Of a DNA stretch of 64,000 nucleotides, positions 35,891 through 46,587 are shown piece by piece. Position 1 is the stretch's first letter; each line of letters opens with the position of its first letter. Origin of the DNA: Mesaphorura yosii (taxonomy: Eukaryota > Arthropoda > Collembola > Poduromorpha > Tullbergiidae); NCBI GenBank assembly GCA_009869945.1, contig WIXG01000109.1, positions 124,001 to 188,000 on the forward strand. The letters run 5' to 3'. The translations under genes and the position numbers were made by a program. The notes under the pieces are model-generated. The model was not told the DNA's origin. It searched no databases and was given only the letters and a program-made list of their open reading frames with translations.

Positions 35891-37326
35891 TTAGCCGAGT
35901 CTCAGCACTCTTCGAAACCCTTTCTTAAATTCTTGATTTGATGCAGCGTAAATGATTGGATTGAGCCCCGAGTTGACGTAACCCAGCCAGGTCAGGATTT
36001 GGAACATGGCTGCGCCGGGCTGATATGTCTTCGGCAGCATCGATGCGATGATGTTCATAAAGCCAAGTGGAAGCCAACAGACGATGAATGCGCCCTGTGA
36101 TCACAAATCGATAAATTGCACCAAATTAGACGAGACAGGAAATCCATTGCGTCGATTGCTTACCATAATGAGTCCAAGCGTTCGAGCCGCCTTTCTTTCA
36201 CGAGACAGCGAAAACTTCTTCTTGTTCACCAGAAAGGCGCTGATTTGTGCGGACTGTTTACGTTTTCCGAGGCTTTTCCTGATTGATGAAGTCCCGTTGC
36301 TTGAACTCCCGTCTGCGGACACCTTCGTGGACAACTGCTGCGGGTTCTCCGTCGTGTCGCAATCGCTCGTCACCTCCACACAGTTGACCTTGGCTCTTTC
36401 TTGCAACCTTTCCTTGATGGCCCCGTAAATCCTGAAGTACAGGAAGGACATTATGCAGAGTGGAAAGAAAAGGGCGCCGATTGCAAGGTGAATTTGATGA
36501 GCCAAGTCGTAAGGCAGGTCGCACTTGCTGGGCCTCTCGCCGACCCTCGAATCAAGAACCGGTTCAGTGCCAATCCAGAACGAGATGATCCAAATGCAGA
36601 TGATGATGGACAAAATGCTTCGGATGTTGCGCTTCTGAATGTAGTTGACCCCATCAGTTATGGCACGATACCTGTCAATGGCGATGGCACACTGAAATGA
36701 CACATAGCCGGGATTCAATTCAGGGTCTGATGTCGAAGACGAGGCAGAAACAAGTCAAAAAGTCATACCAAATGAAGAATGGACGCTGTGCACAAGGACA
36801 CGTCTATGGCGAGGTACAGCCTGCAGGCAGCGGTTCCCCACTTCCAGACACCGTTCAGGAGGACAGTTGTAATGTTAAAAGGCAGGACAAGCAGGGCGAC
36901 CGCCATGTCCGCTCCAGCAAGGGACACGATGTAAATATTTTGGGGCGAACGAAGTGATTTCTGAGTAAACACTGCCACAATCACTAACAGATTCCCTAAA
37001 ATTATTGCCAGGCTTATGATAAGCAGTGGAATCAGAATGAGAACCACTTTCCAGGTTGCCATCGGTTCGACCTCATCGTGCAAGAGTAACGCAGTCGACA
37101 CATTCTGCGCTGTGCTAAAATTATTGCCGATTATCATGGCGAACGTACTTGTTTCAAAGTCACGACTGCTCGTCACTGCTGGTAAAGGATTTTGTGAGCT
37201 CGTCCACGCCAAATCAGGTTCTAGGGTGCTATTTTCCATGCTGCTGGTACTGGAATCGTTTGACAAAGAGGAAGACACCGCCCAAGGAGGGTTTAGTTTA
37301 TCAAAAATGTCTGAAATGTTTTTCAT
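35891..37326 (-). CDS. Biogenic-amine-type class A GPCR (orphan)
   Basis: Three exons: 37326-36769, 36691-36164, 36094-35891; 429 aa. An extracellular N-terminus with several N-glycosylation sequons precedes seven membrane segments. Class A landmarks: N in TM1 (ILGNLLVI), D in TM2 (SLAGADMAV), Asp175 at the amine-binding TM3 position (AIDVSLCTASI), DRY (192-194), KAARTLG-type motif, CWLP in TM6 and NSGLNPIIY in TM7. The third loop is long and Ser/Lys-rich. TM7 keeps W and Y of the amine pocket (TWLGY). However, the TM5 serine positions (5.42, 5.43, 5.46) are Leu, Ala, Ala, and the TM6 FF pair after CWLP is Leu-Gly. The nearest look is octopamine/tyramine or serotonin receptors, but the ligand is not assignable. 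Confidence 0.88.
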
Positions 37327-38003
37327 TTTGTGCGTTACAAGTTATACCGTATTACTTATGGCTTGGCTTATTATTATAGTAAGAAAATACAGTAATTGTG
37401 ACTTAACACTACCAAGGTTGCACTTGCAGGAACTTATTCTAGATAAATGCAATTGAGATTAGTTTTCTTCAACATTCAGACTCGACATTTGTGCTAAGGC
37501 AGAGAGAAACGGTGAGTGGATACAGTTTCCGGTTCGCGATTTGTAATGGCAATGGCAGTACTACTAAGAACAGCTTGTACATAAATACAATCAGAAGATT
37601 ACTCAACATCGAACACAATTCGTCTTATAAAAATGTCGTTACTACAAACAAACGAGGAAAGTTTGCCCCAGAAGTGGTTAGACAGTTAGCCATTCATTTT
37701 ACAAAATAAGTTAAGAATACACTGCGGAAAAGGAACTCGACTCGCCTACTTCGAACCTGTAATAATTTTTGCGGTTATATGGAAAGTGTGTGTGTCGTAA
37801 CCTCCACTGATCTTTTGCTTCTTTACATTGGGAACCACGCACGGTTGAAATGGCAAATGGCATGTAAAAATTTTGTGCAAGAATTGACTACATAGAGTAA
37901 ACTATGAAGATTAGCATGCATGCACACGCAAATAATTACACAAAATTGCCACACTTCTGACTGAACTGGTCGAAACTCTTGTCGCATTTTGGGAGTGTGT
38001 GAA
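37327..38003. other. Intergenic stretch
   Basis: GPCR 5' flank and 3' flank of the centrosomin-motif gene. No exon is supported. Confidence 0.4.
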
Positions 38004-40007
38004 CTATGTATGGCTGTGGCTAGCTAAATTCATGTCCTGTGGGCTGTGGTGCAAATGTTCGTTTTGCTCCAAGGTTTGCTGAGCACCTTCCAAAATATTA
38101 TGCGTCCTGTGCAACTGACGGCAAATTGCCTTCTCGAAATCTTCCTTCTCCTTTGTCGTTTTCTTTAGTCTTGACGCAGTTGAATCTAGTGCCTATAAAA
38201 TGAATAAGTAAATACCATGTGACAATGAGCACAGTCTAAACTGAAGTCGGGTTATATTGTAGCCAACCGAAAACGTATACCTGTTTTGCTTGCTTTAGCT
38301 TGTATGCCAGAGTCCTGTTGATTCTCCTCAGTTCTTCTTTATCGAGGTCTTCGGACTGTTTTTGTTCCAGTGAGATTCTACTGGAGCTTGACGGCTCTGG
38401 AACCATATTTCCGACGCTGGCGCTGGCAGACCCAAGTTGCTGAGCCAGGGCCTCCTGGTCAGTCTCGATTCCTAGATCTGGAGATGGATCTTCCCTAACC
38501 TCTTGATGACTTACGGAACTCGTCTAAGGTAGATAAGATAGAAATATTAAAGTATCTGATACAGAAAATAATGCCTTAAAACCAGTGTTGTACATACCAG
38601 CCCGACGGTGATAAATCTTTCATAAGTTTCATCCACTGGACAAATTGCTCGCAGAGTTTTCATTTCAGTAACAAGCTTTTCATATTCCCTGTGCAACCTG
38701 TCTGACATTCTCAACTTCTCTTCTAATACGTCGTTTTGCCTTTTCAGATGATTAATTTCGTGTCCAACCTGCTCAAGAGCTGCGTTCAGAGATGATACCG
38801 TGTGCTTCAACATCTGAAATTGTACCAGGAGATTTACTTTCTGCTATATTAGGAAACAATGATGGCCTATTCGCCCATTCAAATCAAATACGATGAGCTA
38901 ACCTCATTTTCCGACAATTGACTCTTGTTTTGAACTTTCATATCATTAAACCGGAATCCCATTTCTTTCATCGCTTCGCATGTAGTCGTAACTTTCAAGT
39001 TGAGCGCATAATTTTCTTCCTTCAGTTTAGTAATCTGATCGTGACGCTTGTGTGCTTTTTGTAATAATTTGTCAATTTCTGTTTCCTTTTGCTTGGATTC
39101 ATTTCGAAGTCCACCGACTTCTCGTTTGAGGGTTTCATTGTCATACTTCAGTGTTCGAAGCTGTGACTCCAGTTTCTCGTTGGCATTCTGAAGGATATTA
39201 TTTTGTTCCACAGTAGGGTTGAGGAGATGATTATTATTGTTGTAGGTAGAATTGCCGGTTCCGCCAAAACTGTTGAATGCTTTCACACATTTTTCAATTT
39301 CATCCTCCTCTTCCTCTTTCTTCATTTTAGTGAGGGCCAATTCACGATCTAACACATCCAACTTATGGCTAAGTTCTTCGTTGCGAGACAGTTGTAATTG
39401 TTCTCGCCGTAGAGCTTCGTTCCTTTCTTCCTCAAGCCTCAAACGCTGATTTTCTGCAGTGACTAGTTTTAGATTGAGAGCTTCATTGTCCTTCTTTAGC
39501 TGTTGGAATTCTGACACAATCTCGTTTGTTGCAACAGTGAGTCCATCTTGACCTGTGGAAAAATAAATTCTTAATTTGGAATTGGCATGAATGCATCAAG
39601 ACGAAGTGTTCAGAACATTTTATCTTACCAGAACTGTTGAGTTGACCTTGCTGAGCACTTGGATTTCGTTGTTTCCCGTATTTAGACTGCTCAATTAAAT
39701 GAAGACGAACTTTCAGCTGAAATGGAACACGATACTCGATACCTTAATGCAACCAACCATGATACTGAATGCTGAATATGATTTTGTTTTTTCGAGCAAT
39801 TACCTGAAAGTTTTCTCCTTCTAACTCCTTGATTCTTTCTCCATAATCTCTGAACGTCAATTGCCTTCCACCTTTACTCGACGTACTGGTAACGGGACGA
39901 CTTCCAAGATAGGATGCTCCATCAACTTCGTCCAATCCGGTCCCAGCAAAGGACACCGGCCGATTGTGCTGGCGTGGCTCTACATAGGTAACTCCATTCT
40001 CCATCAT
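38004..40007 (-). CDS. Coiled-coil protein with centrosomin N-terminal motif (CM1-like)
   Basis: Six exons: 40007-39804, 39716-39629, 39552-38903, 38813-38598, 38523-38281, 38192-38004; 529 aa. The segment ERIKELEGENFQ joined across an intron to LKVRLHLIEQ matches the CM1/CNN_1N motif of centrosomin, CDK5RAP2 and myomegalin, which recruits gamma-tubulin ring complexes. Most of the rest is predicted coiled coil with heptads (residues about 105-315 and 318-385) and a Ser-rich acidic linker, then a final helix. It is far shorter than centrosomin (over 1000 aa) and lacks an obvious CM2 end. A role at a microtubule-organising centre is inferred from the motif alone. Confidence 0.75.
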
Positions 40008-42221
40008 GACAAATCATTGGCGAGAACACCGTCAACAGTTGCTTAATTTGAAACCGTTGGCTTCTCGTGCAGTTTGTAAAGTTACATAAATTTTGTAATG
40101 GCACTTATGTTGTGTGGCTTTTGTGGTCGGGACTTAAATAGGCACTGTGAGTTCAATAAACTTTAACATAACCTACCCCTCCAACTAATTTAACTAATCT
40201 TAATGTTAAATGTTAAACAGCTCAATCAAAAGCTCTCGATGAATTTACTTGGCCTCCAAGAAACTGTGTTACTGGCTGGATTCCTTAGATCATGGTCTTC
40301 CTTCCATTTGTTGTCATAAGCGCTGCACTTAATGCTCGCGTACACAGGCGTTAAGTTAAGTCGGCGTGTCGTGGGAGATTATGCTCAAGCTCCGGTTAAT
40401 GCAATGTTTCCTTATAAGGCACGTTAGTGTGGTCACAATTGTAGTCGTGTATGAACACAAACTTATGATAATGATACGATTAGAGGGTCAGAAGAAACAT
40501 AAATTAAATCTTCGTAATCCGCAATGTAATAAATGCTCTCTCAACACTTGCTTGAAGTGGATTTAGCCCACTCTGCGAGTGTTTTCAACGGAAATTCGTG
40601 GATCGCTCCTGCCCCCAAGGAACGACGTAATCGTATTCGTCTCTCCTTCCGTGCGTGTGCGTGCGTTGAGATCTCTTTGTGTTGTTGCTGCCCGAAGTTC
40701 CGTCTCGCGTTCTTTTAATGGTTCAGCAGGGAACTGGAACTCTTGCGTCTTGCACTTGATTAGGTTTTCTTACACGAGTAACAAATTATTTCTAAAAATA
40801 ACTGCTTGCAGCAGGCGTTCTTCGGTGTATCCGGAAAGAAGTTCCCTGTTCTCCGATAAATTGCAACTTCGATGAACCGCAACTTTTCTCTATCCAGATC
40901 AGAGTAGATTAAACGCAGCAGCAAAAGCTTGTGTATTGTGCATTCTGTATTACAATCACAGCAGACTAACAGACATGAGTCAGTATTAAAGAGGCCATGG
41001 CTAAACTTGTAATGTAATCAACAGTTCGAGATTCTAAGCAAAATGTCACAAGGACTCAAGGAATTAAGAGCTGCAAGCGCATCATTGACATCTAACGATC
41101 ATCCATCCATCAAGTTGAGCGAGCTTAGAGTCTTGTGTTTGGATTCGGTGAATTCAAACCCTCTAAATGAATGGAGCTCCTAGCTTGCGCTTTATCTCTT
41201 CAAACATCTCTCTTGTTCTTGTTCATCATCTCTTGTTTACTTTGGCGTTTGGCACGGCACAAGAACGAGTTGGATTTCAATTTGTATTTAGTAATTTGTA
41301 TGCACAAAAAATTCCTGTTCAGAGTTCAATGCATTAAATGAGTAAATGAAGTCGAAATTGAGCACTGCCAGCCGGCCCAGCATATTTCGACTGATGAACT
41401 AAAACCGAATCCGATGCCAAGCGAAGCGTATTTATTTACTACGATTCCCTTGAGCTTGAGTTTGATGTACTAACAACTGACTGACAGAATATCTCAACAG
41501 TGATCTTCTCGCTCCAACTCTTTGCTTTCGGTATTCGTGTTTTGTGTGCAGGTCGCCCAGTTCTGACTTGCATGGCTTCTTTCAGGGTTCATAATGTCGG
41601 TGGAGAGTGCATGGCAGAAATATCAGTCTTGTTTTCTTTTCGAAGGTTGGATCTTAAGAATTCAAATTCAACAAGAGAATTCGAAAGCAGTGGAACAGGA
41701 AGTATCCACACCCATCTCCATACACATCTTGGCATTTCTAGCTCTGTACGCACGTCGCATTCCCTCAGAACTGATCATTTTCGTAAACCGTTCAATTACA
41801 CACACAGCGTGAACTTTATGGTATTAGTTTGTAAATGTCTGAAATCAAGAACATGTAAGCGGTTTCAACCAATCCACATGTCGTGAATTTCAATGTCGTT
41901 AATCAAATGGTTAATTGCTAACAATTGGCAGTTAATTGAATTTCACCCATGAAATATCCACTGTAATTACTATTTGCCAAGTAATACAATTCGAGATCGT
42001 GATTAATTCTTCAGCAGCATTAGGTAAAATAGCAATAGTTTCGGTTAGTTTCCAAGTACTTGATTCTTATTCCCCGCGCTCTGGTTGTTTATTTCTCGGG
42101 AGTGTGGAAATTTCGTTTACTGGGTGCGTGGTGGCTATTATGTGGACAGTAGGAATCTCGTGGAAGGCGGTAGAGAAGTAGAAACATACGGCCGACGTTA
42201 CCCGTTTTTTATTTGCCGTGT
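40008..42221. other. Intergenic stretch
   Basis: AT-rich sequence with only short open frames lacking family signatures. It includes the 5' flank of the centrosomin-motif gene. Nothing further is supported. Confidence 0.4.
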
Positions 42222-42235
42222 TCAGCACTAAGGAA

Positions 42236-42599
42236 ACATATTTGTCGTAAAGTTTATCAAAAGCGCAGGAGAGACGGAGGTAACTCCAAGTCAATGCTGG
42301 TTCTCCGATGGGTCCAGTGATCACGTTAGAGAAAAGCCGGCCGAGTACGCTGTGCTGGCAGACCTTTCACCTGCCGGGTCAAAGTCGGTGATTTGGGGAG
42401 AATCCCAAGCGTACGGCGATGAACTGGGCGCTCCGCTTGATTCCTTTTGGGCAGGACAAAGCAAGAAGGGACGGTCGATTTACATTAGACAGTGCACCAT
42501 AAAAATCTTCAATCCAATAACTACAGTCATTCCTGGAAGTGTTGATGGAGGCTCCAGCGACACAATGACAATTACTTTCAACAACGAGTCGCCAAGCTG
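42236..42599 (+). CDS. Orphan coding-like exon, about 120 aa
   Basis: A long open frame with protein-like composition lies in a gene-poor, AT-rich interval (readable from about 42236: NIFVVKFIKSAGETEVT..., CWFSDGSSDHVREKPAEYAV, WGESQAYGDELGAPLDSFWA, IFNPITTVIPGSVDGGSSDT). It is bounded upstream by a pyrimidine tract and AG (TGTTCAGCACTAAG) and downstream by GTAAAA after codons for NNESPS, so it could be an internal exon. No start codon or partner exon could be fixed. I do not recognise the family. The minus strand of the same segment is also partly open. It may be an exon of an unannotated gene, a pseudogene fragment or chance. Confidence 0.3.
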
Positions 42600-43782
42600 T
42601 AAAATTGAATATCTTACTTGTTTGGATAGTGTTTGGTTCAGTAAATCATGGTTTTGCTTTGTTAATGTGAGAAAATATACTCAAGCCCATTGCCTATTGC
42701 CCAGCAATTCACGTAGTTTTATCTTAGCCACTAAATAACCCTCGAAACACAATCATAAATGCGAATGACGTACGTGTGACACGAAATCCGCGAGAATGCA
42801 ATGCAATATTCTCTTCGTATTATGGCACGGCTCAGCAACCATCCGAGCATAACGCATAATCATGTGGATGGTGGTGGTGGTCTTGAAGTAATGAGATTCT
42901 AATTATTGCTTTGCCTTGGCTAAGGTTTGGCAATTATATTCCAGCTCATTAATTAGCCAGCGCAAGCTCACGAACAGAGTAGTCCGTGGTCAAAGGTAAA
43001 ACGACATGCATGACCACAAAGGCTAAATGCAAAGGTCCGTCGATTTTCCCAATGAGTCTTCATAATTCAAAGATCTAGAATCTCAAGCGTGCTATCAGAC
43101 AAAAGATTACACAGATGGCTCGGGACCTGCGGAAAGTAATTGCAGGCATGGATTAAGATCAAATTTATCATAGTCCGCACTAATCTGCTACTTGCATGCC
43201 GGAAGACGTGAAGAATGTGAATTGAGAACAGAGGTACAGATGAGCTCCAGGTGAGAGCGGTCGTTGTTGTTTTCAGCGTCAGTGTCCGCGTCCAAAAGTC
43301 CAGTTTAGCTTTAAGTACTTGTCTTAATCTCTCGACTCGACTCTTTATGCCTTTATCAATCATACATCTCTCTTGAGAGCTTTTTAAATGCGTGAGTTTT
43401 GACCGCAGCGCAAGAACTGGTCATTAAGATAGCCGTCAGATTTCTTGCAACCGCATAGTGTTTGTATTAATGAATCATTGCCACAACCGTGTGGCCCAGG
43501 AGGAACTGAAGTCTGTCACTGCTCGTGGTCCCAGTTTAGGAGTTATTTGTGCCAGGAGTTTTGCAAGTTTTGCTTTTGATTATTGTGAACTTCAGCTTTC
43601 TAGTTTTTGAACACCAAATCAATTAATTGGACCAGAAATTAAACGTTGCTCAAAGAGTGGTCAATCAATGGATCTTAAACAAACCTGACATGTAATTTTA
43701 ATTAAGTTTGAACCCAGCGGAACAGAAAGAAGTGCGTAACGTAACTCATCAAAGTAAACGTCTGAGAAAAATCTGATTCCGA
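42600..43782. other. Intergenic stretch
   Basis: No supported feature between the orphan exon and the putative alternative ATPase 5' exons. Confidence 0.35.
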
Positions 43783-44012
43783 ATGGAAGACTCGTATAGC
43801 AAAAGTAAGTTTATGATTAATTGATTTCTTCGATCTTTTATTTGCAAACATGGGAAATGCTTAACAGTAGATTGGCTTTATTTGAAGCCCTATACAGCTA
43901 TCTAGGCTACGTTCCTGACAAAAATTATGGCACGTTCCGTCGCAAATCGGGATCGTCAGAAAAAATCTTCTTGGATCTGAGCACCAGTCCGGCCTCAACC
44001 GATGATGAAGAG
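43783..44012 (+). CDS. Putative alternative 5' exons of the ATPase gene
   Basis: Two exons, 43783-43804 and 43888-44012, encode 49 residues: MEDSYSK joined to a Tyr-rich segment, then NYGTFRRKSGSSEKIFLDL and an acidic end STDDEE. The exon pair ends in phase 0 with a strong GTAAGA donor. It could therefore splice to the ATPase exon at 46776, exactly as the nearer first exon 46588-46665 does. This suggests two promoters giving pumps with different cytosolic N-termini. The second exon's acceptor (after 43887) has a weak pyrimidine tract. The link to the ATPase is inferred from phase and position. Confidence 0.45.
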
Positions 44013-46587
44013 GTAAGATTTTTACTTCGCAGCATTGAACGATTGAAGGTTGCAGAAATATTGAACTGCAAGATCACAGGAATAGGAATAATTCAGTACC
44101 ATGACCTTAGCACATGATCGTTGATCGCTTTCGTCATTGGCAAAGGATTTAGTTGAAAACACAAACAGAGAAGCAAACACAAATCCTTGTCCTTCGTTAC
44201 TCTGAAAGAAGCTAATTTGCAGCTTTAAAAATTGAAAGTTAAAGTTCTGCAATTCAAAACAGTCAAAGTCTGGAAATTAGAATGACAATGGAGTGGCACT
44301 TGTGTGATGTATGAGACGTGGAATACATTTTCAAATTAAATTCTGTTTCTCGAAAGCCACAGACACAGCTAAAAATAGAGAGCGCAACAAAGAAACAATT
44401 ACCTTCTGCGACAGAATTACCAGTCCAATCCAGTAAGCTGAACTTTCGCGCAGTGACGCGATGGGCCTATTTTTAGAACAATCACCCAAGCCTCTCATTT
44501 AATATCAAGTACAGAATGTATTAACAATTAACGTGATCTCATAATAATTTCAAGATGCAGACAACGTCCGAACGTCTCTGCTGTTCTTTGTTGAGATATC
44601 TTAAAATACGCGATTTGAGATGTGAATCTAGTCCCAGTTTCTTTGTTATGCAAAATGACCATTGAGCAAGTCCATTTAAATGCAAATTGAGGTCTCAAAA
44701 TAGAATTTGCGAATTTATGCACTCACGTCAGCAATTATCATTAGCAGCAGGCACGGCCAATTAGCATCTCCGGCACCAATTATTATTAGGCCAGACCAAA
44801 ACCAATTATTAAGCTATTATTATATTTCGAATACGGCAGTTCTTAGCTTTGAAACCGAGGACGTCCTAATTTCTCTGTCGGAACTTGCAATTATCATTTA
44901 GATTTAACAATCACGATCTTCTGGGAGGTTATTTTATTTGCGAACTGATTAGAGTGGCAGCCTCGTGCGCGGACGTGACCGGCTCTGATTTACATGCGAA
45001 GCTGCTCATTTTGGTACAGGATTTTTGAGACTGCTCCGCTTTCAACTGGATTCTTTGATTTCTTTGTGGAAATACCAGATTTGTTATTTGATTTTCAATT
45101 ACCTGGCCAAACCAATTCATAGACGCAGACAATCCAACTTTATTGCATTTGAACATTATTCTGCACAAGTGATGTGCATTATCCGTAATTTGTAACATGA
45201 ACACTCACGTGTCCAGTCAAGTTTAGCAAAGCTTTACGGGCTTTACACGAGTAAATAACGCTAAGATAGAGTCAAATGACCGACTTTGAGAATAATCTGA
45301 ATGCGAGATGGACGGAAAGTTACTTTAGCGCCCATCTTGGTCCAGGAACCCAGCGCTTTGTCCTGCAATTGGCACAAAGGCCCACATGATTAGCGCCAGA
45401 CAGTTTAAACTTTGGCTCAAAAGGATCTTACCAGAAAATGCCCCTTTTTGGGCCCCCTCCGAGTAGACTGAAAAGTTGTATATATTTGGAAAGCTTAGGC
45501 TCTAACGAGTCTAAAATAATCGACATTTGCTGAAAAATTCGATGGGCAGCCTGTGAAAAAAATTTATGAACTTTTGATTTTTGACGTTTTCCTGTGAGAT
45601 GTATCGGAGACCTGTGATTTTCTTCACACACAGCGACACGGACAAAAATAATTAGCATGAGCACCTCCGACGACGACGCTTTGAGCCGTGGAGGGAATTA
45701 GCCGGTTAGTGTTGGTATTAATTGTTATGAGCAGTTGGCATGTCTGTCTGCAACCCAATAGACAATCTCTCCTATCACATTCCCATCGATTGCTCTTCAG
45801 TATATACAGCTGGCTGTTGACTTCTGATCTACTAATTGCAATTGCTGGGCTGTATAAGCACGAGCTATTTAGAATGGTAATCACTTCACGCCTACGTACA
45901 ACAATTACTGAGCTGGAGCTGCAATTTTAGCTTTAGCTAGTGGACTTACCAAACTTTCATGCATTGGATATTCTGCTAATGGCCCATTTCCTAACACACG
46001 CGAGCACAGGAAGCGTAGCCAACGTTCTTCAGTACTGCACATGACGCTCTCGCAAATCGCATTTAACCAGTTTTCTTGACAGCCTTGAATCTAATACAAT
46101 TGATCTAGTTAATATTTATTGACTCCTGACGAAAAGAAGAGCTAACCAAATTGTGTACAACCTACCGCCAGCCAATCAGTTTCACCCGTACATACTTATA
46201 GAAAACTGCACATTGTTCAGCTTTCGGACTAGACTGAGTAGAGCTTCATTTCTATTTCACCATCAGGATGGTCTTAATGACGGCATTAGCATTGTTATTA
46301 TTAGAAGCGATATGGAAATCACGCATTCATAAAATCCATGAAGAGTCATTTTATCAAAGTTTAGTCGAGTTTGACGTTGCGTCTTGACGAGAAGAAATAA
46401 TTATTATGCACGTCAAGCTCATCTTATTCTTAGCGTAAAGTTTCGAAATCAGGGATCAAGGCTAAGAAGTGAATTGGGGTTTAGGCTGCGTGCGTGCGCT
46501 GTCGTTGTGGTAGTTGCTGTTTTTCAGCAACGTCATTTTAGTTTTCGATTGTGCGCGTGTGCATATCAATAATACAAGACTAATAAA
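44013..46587. other. Probable long first intron / upstream region of the ATPase gene
   Basis: No coding exon is supported. If the exons at 43783-44012 belong to the ATPase, this is part of a 2.8-kb intron that also contains the second promoter. Confidence 0.4.

Noticed and set aside
41936-42324. Open frames on both strands around 41.9-42.3 kb
   Set aside because: The plus frame to 42181 lacks protein-like composition; the minus frame is antisense to the better orphan frame.
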